Shown piece after piece: positions 12,301-23,905 of a DNA stretch of 64,000 nucleotides. The position numbers and the translations under genes are program-made. Within the stretch, counting starts at the first letter, position 1. Each line of letters begins with the position of its first letter. The notes under the pieces were generated by a model. The model did no database searches and had not been told where the DNA came from. It saw nothing but the letters and a program-made list of their open reading frames with translations. Source of the DNA: Gordionus sp. m RMFG-2023 (taxonomy: Eukaryota > Nematomorpha > Gordioida > Chordodea > Parachordodidae); NCBI RefSeq assembly GCF_954871325.1, contig NC_088776.1, forward strand, positions 34,706,508 to 34,770,507, in the 5' to 3' direction.

Positions 12301-14000
12301 CTGTTTTTTATTTAAATCAATAATTTTTTATCCATTCATAAGTGTAAAATTCAATTTAAAGAATAAATTGATTTATAATAAAATCTGAGTACTTACTAAA
12401 ATCGAGTGATGCTTGCTATTGCTTATGATAAGTTTTAAAAATTTCTTTTATAATGATATAGATTATTATAAATATCTGAAATTTTTATTTAAAACCTTGA
12501 ACTTGATTGATTTGCAGAAATCCAATCCTATTTCCGTTATAAAATTTCACTAATCCCTATAAGAGTGCAATAATTTTAATTAAATCATTATTTTAAAAAA
12601 TATATTAACTAAATAGTAGTACCACGAGTCCAAAAAATTTCGCTCAAACTATTTTTACCTGCTATGAAAATTTATCAATTGAATTTATTTGGATTTTTAA
12701 AAGTTATTTATATTAGCTTGGATGAAATATAGTCAAAAATTTTGTTAAGTGGCAATATTTAAAATAGAAATTAGCGAATGGTTATCGCTGTGTAACTTCC
12801 TTTTGTTTAATGATAAATTCTGCATGGCCAAATTTAAATCAGGTCTTGGCCCTTCACATATGAATCCCATATATCTTTGATTTTCCTTTCATTTTATTTA
12901 TGATGAAAAAAATGAGAGTTTTGCCAAAATTCACACAAAAGCCATAATATTTTATATTTTTTAAAATAGATATTGACTCAATCTATATCATGTAGCATTG
13001 TTTTGAACCCAATTGTCCTAAACCTATATATAGCCTCAGATCATCACATTTTTGGAACATTAATAGTTCTTGCATTACAATCTGAGTGAAAGGCTTCTCA
13101 TCAACCCATTTATGTTGCTGATTTGTAAAATATTTTTACAATATCATCAATAATTAATGAGGACTAATAAATATGGAGTTAGAAATTTGAGGAATAGTAA
13201 AATTTATGGATTTGACCCTGTTAGAAGGAATAATGGCTCCGGTTCTAAACTCTGATAGGACTCTGCGTGTCATATGATTTATAAATAAGTTGGAAATAGT
13301 CACATTAAATTCAATATTTTATAGAATTAAATAAGCAGATGTTTTATAAATTTAGAAGTAAATATTTATAAATTAAATTAAATTTATTTATTTATTATTG
13401 AGATAATATTTTGTCTCATTGACCATATCTCAATCAAATATTAATTAATTTTAAACACTTTTATATTATTTAATACTTATGTATTCCTTTATATTAATGA
13501 TATAAAATAAATTACGAAGTAAATTCCAAAAATTTTACCATAGCATTTATACAGGCAAAAATGTTTTCAGGGAAATATTTATTGGCGGCATATATGTTTG
13601 ATATAAAATATATATTTATTTATGAAATTATTTTCAAAATTATAAAGTATAATAAAGATAATAATACAAAAACTATCTATTTATGATCATTTTAATAAGG
13701 CTAAAGCCAAGAGTGTTCTAGCGTTTGAGCGCATAGTGGTAAAAGATAGCAAATCAAAAATCGAATGTAAAATGAATTCCAAATTTTATACATTTCGAGC
13801 GTTTGCACATTAAAATTTTTATCATTTATATTAATTCCAAATTATTTTCATATTTAAATGTAATAGTTGTATATAATATATTTTATTAAATGGTCAATTT
13901 CTCAATCAAACGCTAGAACGCTATGGTATACAAGGGTAATGCGTTATTTTAAAAATAATGATTACAGCATTTTAAAAATTTCTAAAAACTATTTCTTTAC
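12301..14000. other. Receptor intron 7
   Basis: AT-rich intron of 1700 bp. It contains a small inverted-repeat element at 13712-13922, close to the exon 7 donor. On the minus strand at 12983-13140 an open stretch of about 50 codons includes KWVDEKPFTQIVMQELLMF; I do not recognise it, and it may be a transposon remnant or a chance frame. Confidence 0.5.
13712..13922. mobile_element. Short inverted-repeat element (MITE-like)
   Basis: The arm GTGTTCTAGCGTTTGA at 13713-13728 is mirrored by TCAAACGCTAGAACGC at 13906-13921, with one mismatch, about 210 bp end to end. No clear target duplication or coding sequence was found, so the family is open. It ends within 80 bases of the ambiguous exon 7 donor of the receptor. 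Confidence 0.5.
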
Positions 14001-14265
14001 CTATTTCATTCCAAAAAAAATTCTTTTTTACCGTCACTCCAATAAAATTGGTAGCGTTTAGAGCTTCTTTAAATAATTCTGTCCACATTTGGGAATCATA
14101 ATTGAAATTAAGCAAGGTAATCTCTTTGTTTTGCCTTTTAAGCTTAGCATTAACATATTCTAATGCTAAAGCTATTGCCCAAATCCCATCATAGGCATAG
14201 CCATGGAATCTGCTGTAGGAGTTCCCCTTCATTTTATTGTATTGAATTAAATATTCGCTGGCAGT
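14001..14265 (-). CDS. GABA-B-R2: GABA-B receptor subunit 2-like, exon 7 (end of ligand domain; donor uncertain)
   Basis: The exon has 88 codons plus one base, with acceptor attag|ACTGCC. It reads TASEYLIQYNK, then SRFHGYAYDGIWAIALALEY (the R2 hallmark), then NYDSQMWTELFKEALNATNF and GVT. The end is unclear. The chosen donor ATAG|gtaaag (14001) is near-consensus and gives the phase 1 needed by exon 8. However, similarity to relatives seems to continue about 11 residues past it (GKEIVFRNF), to a TAA at about 13970. The chosen splice leaves this loop about 11 residues shorter than in relatives. A small unseen exon or a damaged original donor is possible. Confidence 0.9.
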
Positions 14266-14561
14266 CTAATTTTTTTTTTTAAATATATGATAAAATCTAG
14301 TTTATTTATTATAAATTTATTCTTATGGCATAGAAATAGATGTTTGAGTTAATGGTCCAAGCTTGGTATCAATTATTTGTTAAATAAAATTATTAAGATA
14401 TTTAGGATTTACAACACAATTTCATCATATAATAACTCATACACGGCAGATATGATTTAATTTAAAAATTTCAAAACTCGTTTTTATGTAGCGTGACCTT
14501 TACGAATACAATTAGAAGTTTTATTTTTAAAATGGGGAAATAATATATAAATATATTTAAC

Positions 14562-14753
14562 ATATCCAGATATCGTTTTCGTCTCCGATGTACTGATCGG
14601 TAAAATATCTACCCTCAGCATATGTTCCAACGCTTCAAACATTTGATCGCGAGAACATGGCAAGGGGCTAATATCAACTTTCAGCCATATATCGACCATG
14701 CCACCTAAAAGTACCCATTGATATTTGGCTCCGTAAAGAGATTCCATGTATAT
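14562..14753 (-). CDS. GABA-B-R2: GABA-B receptor subunit 2-like, exon 6 (ligand-binding lobe 2)
   Basis: The exon is 64 codons, phase 0, with acceptor attaag|ATATAC and donor GGATAT|gttaaa. It begins IYMESLYGAKYQWVLLGG, the conserved MYGxxYQW strand. It continues through CSRDQMFEALEHML and VDILPISTSE to TISGY. The internal ATG at 14747 is not a start, because the conserved frame runs through the splice junction upstream. Confidence 0.93.
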
Positions 14754-15412
14754 CTTAATGATTCGGATTTTAAAATATTAGAAAATTAATTAGATTTAAA
14801 TTTTAAATTTAAATATAAATTTTTTTGGTTAGGAAATTATCTTTTAATAAAAAGATCTTTCAAAAGATATATTATAAATATTTTACAATCAATATAATAT
14901 TAAAATGTATATACACTAAATTATATTTGCGTATGATGACAATGAAATGGCAAAATATTTTTTAAATGCCTTCTCAGGTTTAAAATGCCAGGAGAAGCCT
15001 CACCCTCCTTCAATATATCTCTTTTTAAATTAATTTGAATAAATTTTGAGCTATTTTTATTTTTGTGTGGATAAATTTAAAAAAAAGCTGAGATTTTTAT
15101 TAGTGGTAAGAAGCATAATTATCAAATTGATCGTTTAATTCTAGAGACCTACAAAGAAGTGAGATGGGCTCTAATTCCCGGATTTGAATATTTTTGTTAT
15201 TATTTTAAAAAATAATTTTTGCTAATCTTTTTGTGAATCAAGAAAATGGTGAAATAGCGTTAGTTTTACTAATTATTTACCAGATTCACTCTCCCACTTA
15301 AGTTTAGAGATCTCAGACGAGAATTTTATTCTTCTGGATCTGCTTATTTAGTTAAAATTTATCTTGCGTATAATGAAAGTGCGATTAATAAATGTATAGT
15401 TTTGAATTTTAC
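14754..15412. other. Receptor intron 5
   Basis: A 659-bp AT-rich intron between exons 5 and 6. I see no repeat with recognisable ends and no further exon in it. Confidence 0.6.
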
Positions 15413-15478
15413 GTAGCAAAATGCATAGTGAGCCATGGTTTCGTTGAAGTAAGCTACGAATATTCTTATATCTTCGTT
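15413..15478 (-). CDS. GABA-B-R2: GABA-B receptor subunit 2-like, exon 5 (ligand-binding lobe 2)
   Basis: This small exon is 22 codons, phase 0 at both ends, with acceptor aaacag|AACGAA and donor TGCTAC|gtaaaa. It reads NEDIRIFVAYFNE and then MAHYAFCY, matching the family pattern of a DVRIIxGxF strand followed by a helix ending AFCEAY. It fits exactly between exons 4 and 6. Confidence 0.85.
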
Positions 15479-15541
15479 CTGTTTTTTTTTTGAAAGAGAT
15501 ACACAAATTTTAAATAAATTAATAAATAATTATTTATTTAC

Positions 15542-15649
15542 CTTAAGTTCAATAATAATTTCTCGCAATTTTTCAGGGGTGTTAAAACTTCTGGACATGG
15601 CAATTTTTAGGTTATTAATATCCAGTTTGTTGAGTAAGTCGTCGTGTGG
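15542..15649 (-). CDS. GABA-B-R2: GABA-B receptor subunit 2-like, exon 4 (ligand-binding lobe 2)
   Basis: The exon is 36 codons, phase 0, with acceptor aaatag|CCACAC and donor CTTAAG|gtaaat. It reads PHDDLLNKLDI, then AMSRSFNTPEKLREIIIELK. The junction YSL|PHDD matches the arthropod R2 form YSLPHN as I recall it, which argues for arthropod ancestry. It is followed by an intron of only 63 bp. Confidence 0.88.
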
Positions 15650-17344
15650 CTATTTAATAAAAGATCATATATATAGTTAAGTTATTAATTTATAAACGAT
15701 TATCATTAAATAGATAAGTCTGATGATAAATTGAAATATTTATTAATTAAATTGAGAAAGAGGCTCGTTGGATACAGGAGAACGTTATTTACTCCATATA
15801 TAATCAAAACTATTATTGTACAAATTAATAAATTTGAACTTAATACAGAGAATTATGTCATTCATTGGCTAAAAGGGATTTTAAAAATATTCAACATTTT
15901 AATTAATACAAGAGGAAAATTTGTTTGAGCTCAAATGTAACAAAATATAATTTCAAACTTTATCTTTTGCATCTTATATAATAAATTCTTAATCTGAATA
16001 AGCCCTTTTTTTAATCTAACAATTTTTAAAAATAAATAAACATATAATGACATTTATAAAATTAGTGGGCAAGTTGTTGGTTGGTTTGAGGTACTTCCTA
16101 CTAATTATTGCATATTTATATTTTATTTTGATTAAAATAAATGCTATATAATATACTTATAAAAAAATTAATAAAATTCTTAAAAATCCCTAAATTTAAT
16201 TTAGATTGTGTATTATGATATTATCTGCAAATTAATACACTTTAAAGCCCCCAAAAGTTAATTTAATTTAATTTTGATATTTTGACCCCTGTTTTTTGAT
16301 GGACTAATATTAAAGTACAGCAACGTTGGTTCAAAGTTAAAAAAAATTCAAATTAAATTTTCTAACGAAGAATATTTTCTATAAAATATATATAAACTTT
16401 TCTAATGATTCAGAATATGTTTATCTATAAGATTAATTTGATATTATTGAATTTATTGTGTTTGAACAAAAAGTGGATGAACAGAAATCCCTTGTAATTA
16501 GTTTTTAAATATTTAAAAATCAAGAAAACTTATAATTCTTAATACGCATATTCTACATTGCATGAGAAACTATAGTTAATAATACAGAATTGATAATAAA
16601 TTTGTTCAATTAAGCGGAATTTTTAGCCCTTTTTTCTAAAGAAGCAAAATAATGATCAGTGATGGATATGTTGATGATTTTATCTTTTTGTTATAATAAG
16701 GTTTATTTTTTATCTATATGAATAGAATATACTTTAAATTTTTCAAAAATATTTAAAAAATTAGTGGTATCATATAGATACCACCTGTTCCAGCCAGATC
16801 TAGAGGCATGATTTTTTTAAAAAAATTTTACATTAAGAGACATTGCATTTATTGCACCTTCATCTTAGTAAATCTGTTTTAACTATCACAATCAATCATT
16901 TAATAGCTTTAAAAACATAAAATCTTATCTTTATTAATTAGTAAATTTAGAAATAATAAAAGTCATATTTGGTTAATTCCGGTTTCAAATATAATTATAT
17001 AAAGTAAATCAATTCTAATATTTTTGGGGTTTCAATAAAGATGATCTAAGTATATTAAGTATAAAATAAATATTTTGTAAATGGTTTCCAATCATATTAC
17101 CCTGCCTGAAAGGATTAGTATATGTTATATTGTTCATAATTCATCAATTTAAAAGAAAAATCTATAAGGATAGCAAGTAAAATGTGTTCGACTAAATTCC
17201 TTCCAAACAATCTAATCCTTATTATTCTTCCTTATTTTGGGTCTCCGCTATATATATTTATAATGCCTATTTTAACGAAACTTAAAATGAACAATTTATT
17301 CAATTATTATTAAAATGTAGAACAATATTATAAAATATATATAC
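15650..17344. other. Receptor intron 3
   Basis: A 1695-bp AT-rich intron. The plus-strand open frame at 15731-15928 has no recognisable features. Exons 3 and 4 join directly in phase, so no missing exon is needed here. Confidence 0.6.
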
Positions 17345-17515
17345 TAAAGAGTATTGAGGGTCATCCTGGAAAAGTGTACCCACTTTTGTCCAGTTAAAGG
17401 TATTAAGTAGTTGTACTCCGGCAAAGTTAAAATAATTTAAGCTGGGAACTGTTCGGTAGAAGTTTGGATAGGTTTGACGAGAACTGAATTTTGGATGCAT
17501 TTCAGCATATGATAC
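17345..17515 (-). CDS. GABA-B-R2: GABA-B receptor subunit 2-like, exon 3 (ligand-binding lobes)
   Basis: The exon is 57 codons, phase 0 at both ends, with acceptor aaaaag|GTATCA and donor TCTTTA|gtatat. It starts VSYAEMHPKF, continuing WNLIQ of exon 2 as in relatives (WxLxQLSYA). It carries TYPNFYRTVPS and FNWTKVGTLFQDDPQYSL, the family signature at the hinge between the lobes. NWT is a glycosylation sequon. The intron upstream (17516-20499) contains a hAT MITE. Confidence 0.95.
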
Positions 17516-19400
17516 CTTTTTATATATTTGATTTGATTATACATTAATTGCATATAGGTTAAAAGTGGCAGAATATATAAATGGCATATAAAAAAGTGTT
17601 CCTAGCAGTCCTAAATTTGAATATTTACTAAAAACCCCTGTCAAAAAAGCTCATATTTCTTACCAACCAAGCTATAATGATAATATTATTATATTAATTT
17701 ATAATATTATCTTAAATAATCCATCGTTTATACAGGGTTAGGGGTATTCAAAGTCCATTAAATGGTATATTAAGTAAGTTTGAAGTACCTAAAAATAAAA
17801 ATATCTCAATTATATGTTATGGAAGAAAAATTTAATTGAATATTTTTTTCAAATTTTTTTTAAACTTTATTTTAATCTTTAAAAAATTAAAAATCCAAAT
17901 AATTTTTTTATATAAAAATTATTTTAGTCTTTTTGGTTTACGATTCTTTTATTTATTTTTTCTAAAAAGACCCCAATCAGAAGAATAAAATATAATAATA
18001 AAAATTATTTATTAAAATAATTCCTTATGAAAATTTTTAATTTAAGAACCCCAACCCCGTTAATATAAACATCAAGTTATTAAAATTCAGAAAATATAAA
18101 TTTCAAAATTTTTCTTCAAATAATTGAATAATATATTTTGTATATCTAATGTTGATAATCTATACATGTTCAACTACAATACATATTTTAAAATATAATA
18201 GAAATAATAATTTACGTAGTAATTTAATTTTGTAAGAAAATATTATATTTTAAAATTGTAATCTCATTTTTATTTTCTGAAATTGGCATCTTATATTTTT
18301 TATATAAATAGAGAAAAGATAAAAATATATTTAAAACATTAGTAGGTATAAATTTATATTATTTTTAATTTTTATATTTTATTCTTGATTTAATTAGTTT
18401 TCAAGGTCAATTATTGTAGAATTAGCACTTATGGCAGAGTACGAAAATGCTGGGATGGATAAAGAATAGTTAGATAAAAAAGCATTATCAAATATTGATG
18501 ATAAATTTGTGGGAATATTAGAATAAAAATAATCAAATATTGAGAAGAAATTGTGAATGTTTTGATTATTAAAATAAAAAATAGTTTCCAAATTTGAATA
18601 AAATATTTTTTATATTAATACAATTTTTGAGAAAAATATGAAAAAATTTCAATTAAAATATTTTTCTTCTATTATATAAATAAGGTATTTTTATTTTTTA
18701 AGCACATATACCACTTAATGGTCTTTGTTTATAAATCACCTATAACCCGATATATAAGTATATCTATTAATGAATTGAACATTTTGTTAATTTGGTTTAG
18801 CGGTATGATATTAGAACATTATTACTTTTGAAAACTATATTATCAATTTGAATTTGTATATACTTATTGTTATTGAATTCTTTACAAACTCATTATTTCA
18901 ATCGTCTATGTAATATACCCTTTATAATTATAGTATTCTATCTAAATTATCCAACAACCAATCTTAAATGATCTTTAGATGTTTATTTGTAAATAAAAAA
19001 TTAAAACTACCGAAAATCAAATACAAAAAGATAATATAAAATAAATTATATATGTTTGTTGAAACTGATTTTTACAACAAAAACAAAGGACAATACTAAA
19101 TTTAGAGTATAAAAATTATATAATTTCTGCTACCATAATAAAAATTGCAAATTAATGCACAAAAATTATCTAATAGTGCAATAAAAATCATATTTTATGA
19201 TAATCTCTACTAATTTGATTGTTAATATTCAGCACTATTATATGGCATATGAGACAATAAATATTCTTTAATTACTTTCTGCTATCATTAACAACTCACA
19301 AATATTTACATTTATACGTTGAGTTGATTTTTATAATATTTTATAAATATATCATATAAACCAAATGCTATAGTTTGTTGCAATATTATATAATTTATAT
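17516..19400. other. Receptor intron 2, 3' part
   Basis: AT-rich intron sequence without recognisable genes. The minus-strand frame at 18394-18591 is Asn/Ser-rich low complexity and is not supported by splice sites or homology. Confidence 0.55.
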
Positions 19401-19703
19401 TAGAGATCTGCCGGGCCTATTTTAAAAAAAAATTGGGTTCGGGCTGGGTTAGGAATATTTTTTTAAAAAATTTTGGTCAGATCGGGATGGGTTTTGGAAT
19501 TTTTTTAAAATACATCTAAATTTAACAATTTTATCTTGAATTTTTTAAACAAAATAAAAGTATTTGATTTTATTTATAGAACTAGACACTATATGACATA
19601 TATCTTTTATTTTGAGTAATTATAATATTTCTAAAGACTTAATTTCATTTAAAAAATTCGGGCTGGGCCGGGCTTGAAAAATTAGGTCCGATGCAGATCA
19701 CTA
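19401..19703. mobile_element. hAT MITE with GGGC-rich subterminal words
   Basis: The 303-bp element starts TAGAGATCTGC and ends GCAGATCACTA. It is flanked by a perfect 8-bp duplication, ATTTATAT. Both subterminal regions hold G-rich words such as GGGCTGGGCCGGGCTTG, a sharp contrast to the AT-rich background. There is no coding capacity, so it would have moved with a hAT transposase supplied elsewhere. A copy of the same right end lies near 44661-44710. Confidence 0.9.
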
Positions 19704-20499
19704 ATTTATATAAAGTAAACTGACCTAAAAAAATCTGGAATATTCTATATTATATTTATGCATCAGTTTTAAAAAATAATTAAAATAACGTTAAAAAAAT
19801 TAAAACTTTTTATGACCTCTCCCTGGAAATAGTTCTGATTACGCCTATGATAGCACGCCTAAATCAACAAATTAACTCTTTAGAAGGGCTAAATAATAAA
19901 TAAGAGCTAACTAAGCCACTGCGACATTATCTCTATATATTTGATTTCAAAATTTAATTAGAAGATTTTCATTTTTTTTAAATTTATCGATTAATTTCCC
20001 AAATTGAAAGTGAAAATCTGCCTTTTAGTTACTCTTCATTATAAGATTTGAAATAATTGATTAATTCAATCAATAAATAGTCATTTTTATACTAATGGAC
20101 TTTTTGAAAATTAAGAATTTTATTTGATATATAATTGATTTAATTTTTAATTATTTAATATATACATATATCTATATAAAGTAATTTAATAATCCCTTTG
20201 GTATAAATGAGATTTAATTGAAATAAATAAAAGAGGATAGAATTTTAAATTAATTAATTTTGCCAAATATTAATCTTAGAGGACAACTCAAATTCTTATT
20301 TTAGAATAAAAAATAAACAAATTGATTAGTTAATTTTATAATTTGTATAATAAAAAATATTCTTTACGCTTTTGTGATGGTTTTTTATTTTACCATATAA
20401 AATAAAAGTTCTTAAATAGGAGTTTTTTTAAACGTTCAAATTTTTAAGTTATAGCGGATGCTAGATATAAATATTAAAAAAAAATAGACCACAAAAAAC

Positions 20500-20637
20500 C
20501 TGAATCAAATTCCAAAAGGGGGAAGCTTCTGCTATTGGAGCTGTTACTGAAGTGCAGGCACCACCGAACAACATCAGTTTAGGGGGTGGATTGAACATCA
20601 TATCGAAAAATACTTTCGTGCCTTCGGCAGCTTTGCA
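20500..20637 (-). CDS. GABA-B-R2: GABA-B receptor subunit 2-like, exon 2 (ligand-binding lobe 1)
   Basis: The exon is 46 codons, phase 0 at both ends, with acceptor aaaaag|TGC and donor ATTCAG|gttttt. It begins CKAAEGTKVFFDMM and contains PKLMLFGGACTSVTAPIAEA and WNLIQ, close matches to the GABA-B family core of lobe 1. The two cysteines (first residue, and GGAC) fit the conserved lobe 1 disulphide. It is separated from exon 1 by an intron of 28.6 kb (20638-49279). Confidence 0.95.
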
Positions 20638-21220
20638 CTTTTTAATCAATAAATTTTAATAAAAATTATATAAATTTGAATTTTACGACAAATAAATTAA
20701 TTTTAATACCCAAAATATTTTAAAAAATAGTCAATTTTAGTTTTCATTGCCTAATTGATACAATATAAATTTAATATATTGGATCGTCAGTTAAAAAAAA
20801 TTAGCTCACAAAGAATTTCTTATGCAAATTTAAAAAATTTATATGAAATGTTTGAAAAACATTTTGCTCGTGACAATTTATTTTATCATATATAATTTGA
20901 TTAAAATGTTAATTCTAAACTTAAGTAAATATAAATCCTAATGACTTATTTAATTAAACTAATCTTATATAATCTTTTTAAAATGTTTAAACTTAGAAAA
21001 CTTATTTTTTTTTATCTCATCTAAATTATCAAAAGTGTATAGAATAATTTATAATACAACTTATTTTATGAAATTATGCAAAATATTAAGGTGTCAAATT
21101 TAATTTTCTATTATTTTTAGTTAGATGACTTTCCTAATACATAGCAAAATTTTATAATTAATTAAAGGAATACAAAGCATTAAAATATATGAAATATTCA
21201 AAATTCCATAATATCTACAT

Positions 21221-21508
21221 TAGAGGTCTGCACTAGGCTTTTTTTAGCCAACAAACCTGCCTACTCATTAATTTAAATTTTTAACCCCCCCCCCCACCCG
21301 CCACCCATGTTTATTTAAAGAATTACCGCTCACCAGCTCATTTATCTATAAATTTTGTTTACCCTCCCAAAAATTATTTTAAAAGATGGTTTGACTCCTC
21401 ACCGGTCTTGTTTAAAAAATATTTTTGCACCCACTCGTCACGCCTAATGTTAATAATATTTTATAAAACCCATAGGGCAAGCTAATCGCCCGCCCATGTA
21501 GACTTCTA
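21221..21508. mobile_element. hAT MITE
   Basis: The 288-bp element starts TAGAGGTCTGCACTAGGC and ends, read inward on the other strand, TAGAAGTCTACATGGGC. The 8-bp duplication is ATCTACAT / ATCTAAAT. Its starting word is close to that of 19401-19703, so the two are probably related. It contains a C-run at 21285-21306. Noncoding; it lies in receptor intron 1. Confidence 0.8.
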
Positions 21509-22227
21509 ATCTAAATCAATTAAACCACGTTGTTAAAAGAAAAAATAACAATTTGCAAAGAACAATATACAAATATTACCAATAGAACAATGGCGGAATG
21601 CCATTTGGAAGAATGTATAACATTCAAAGTGTTTGGTAGAAATATCTAAAGTCGTATGATAAGAAATGAGGAAGCATTCCACTCTGATTCACTATCATGA
21701 CTTTATATTCATAATAATATAGAGGAGGCTTAAATTATAATGGTAGTATTAATGTGTTTAGTGGTAGAAAATAGTTATGAATATCAATTTTTTTGTTGAA
21801 TAATAAGTTGTCATCAAATTTACAATTTTACTAATCATTTTAATAAATAAAATTTAATAACCCTACACCCCTTCCCTTCTCCAAAAATTGAATAAGCATA
21901 ATGATTAAATATTACGTAAGTATTAATATTTTTTTGGAACTAATAGAAAGCATTTAATAAAACTATATTTGTATAACCAATATTTAAATTTTAATGTAAT
22001 TATATAATCATGATAAATTATGGATTATTTTATAAAAATAAAGTGCTGATGTACCTAAAATAAACTTTAAAACATGCTATTACTTTAGCACGCTATATAT
22101 AATGTACATTGTTATCAAGAAAATTATATAATGTGACAGTGTAAATTTTTTTTCAAATTAATATATCTTTTTTAGGTTAAAACGTCCATATCTCTCTGGT
22201 CTGGTTATAACAATAAGTAATAAATAA

Positions 22228-23897
22228 TAGTGTTGAGTTAATTTTCAAACATAACTAGTTATAGTCACTAGTTACATTGCTAAAAATATAACTAGTTACA
22301 GTTATTAGTTACATTTTTATAAATGTAACTAGTTTTTAGTTACAGTTACATTATAAGTTACTTTCTGGTTCTTATAAATTTTAAAATGGTCTATTAATTT
22401 TAAAAATGGGTTTCAGGTTATGTATTAAGAAATTAATTTTTTAACTCAAATATTTGCAAATATGTTATTTATATATAGAAAATAAATCCGGTCATGGCCC
22501 TTACTCGATTAAGATGGAAGAAACTTATCAAAACAAACCCCACGATTGTGGTACCATATGCATGATAAAGAAGAAGATATAAATTGTTGCAAATATTTAT
22601 TTTAAACTTATTGAAAATATATATTTTTTAAAATGTTAATTCAAATAGAACTGTATATTGGAGTTTTTTTGTCAAGAAAATTGTTATAATAAGAATAATA
22701 AGGGAAGGGTATTAGATAATTTATATTTTATTTAATTATATATGCATTACTTTAGATCATAGAATTAACCTATTTTTTTAGAAGGCAAAAAAATCCTGAA
22801 CAAGAGGATCATGACAAAAATACCCTTAATTCCCCAATTTTCAAAAAAATTAAATTATCTTATAGACTTAAGGTTATTTGATTAATCTTTTGTTGAAGGA
22901 AATGATATTTGATATCTGCATTATAATATTTTGTTTTTCTTTCATAGTCTTTGTCTTTTCTTATTAGTAAATAATGATGACTAATTTAGCATTTTATACA
23001 AAAATTATTTAATTCCAAAGTAATCTAAACCTTTGTCTTTCCTTATACTAAGTTTTATGCTCTAATTTAGTAAAATTTATAAAAAATACATTTATAACTT
23101 ATGAAATTCCAGAGTATAAATATTGCCAGCAACCTGAGAGCAAAAAATATAGAAAATATAGTGCTATTATTAAAAAATAGGTTTATTACTTGAATTTAGT
23201 TACAAAATTATAAAACCCACCAATATAAAAATTTGAGAAAAGAAAATCTATATGGACATATCCTTTGCGAACACAATCAGACATTTAAACAAAATTTTAA
23301 ATTTAATTAAAATTAATTTAGCACAAAGCTAGTCCCTTGGAACCAAGGTATACCCCTCGCTTGGAATTATACATGTGTAGATCGTTTTACCAGATCTTTA
23401 ATTTCAACTTTATCACGAAAGCTGAAAATACAAAAACAAATAAATATAGCCACCTTAATAATCTTTTGTTTGTTCTGATAGTCTCAGACACCTGTGGATT
23501 ATTTGGACCCCAAGCCTTAAAATTATTCAAAATGATCCAAAAAAGGCTACTACCTATGACAAAGAATAGCAATCAAAATTTGTCGATCCAAATGTATATT
23601 ATACATGGGTCATTAAGCCCCGCCGACCAAACCTAAATACATTATTTTATTTCTCTTCTTTTAATTATATATTTTTATATAGAATATAGATATAGTATTA
23701 TAATTTTAAAAAAACATATTAAAAATAAATTAATTACTAGAATATAATTATTTCGATTTATACATATATATTTTTAAAAGTAACTAATTACTTTTTACAT
23801 TCCAAAAAATATAACTAGTTACAGTTACAATTTTTAAAATTTATAGTTATTTTTTAGCAAAATAGTTACAGGGTAATTAGTTATTTTAACAACACTA
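22228..23897. mobile_element. hAT transposon, non-autonomous, with a LINE fragment inside
   Basis: It starts TAGTGTTG and ends CAACACTA, flanked by a perfect 8-bp duplication, ATAAATAA. Both ends carry repeated words of the type TAACTAGTTACAGTTAC (22250-22365 and 23775-23880). No hAT transposase is recognisable inside. A LINE C-terminal fragment lies at 23325-23640. A stray cluster of similar GTTAC words at 24390-24425 may be a fragment of another copy. Confidence 0.88.
23325..23640 (+). pseudogene. LINE-like reverse transcriptase, extreme C-terminus (decayed copy 2)
   Basis: LVPWNQGIPLAWNYTCV (from about 23330) is the family's PW-x-x-G-x-PL-x-W-D-x-T strand. After a frame change, VSDTCGLFGPQALKLFKMIQ (about 23488-23550) matches the C-terminal segment (ETxGxFGPxALxFLxxI) of the same family as copies 1 and 3. 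Everything upstream is missing, as expected of a 5'-truncated LINE. It is embedded in the hAT element 22228-23897, so it either inserted into that element or was carried by it. Confidence 0.7.
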
Positions 23898-23905
23898 ATA
23901 AATAA

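Noticed and set aside
23387-23572. Minus-strand frame opposite the LINE fragment
   Set aside because: It is the shadow of the plus-strand LINE motifs and has no conserved features.
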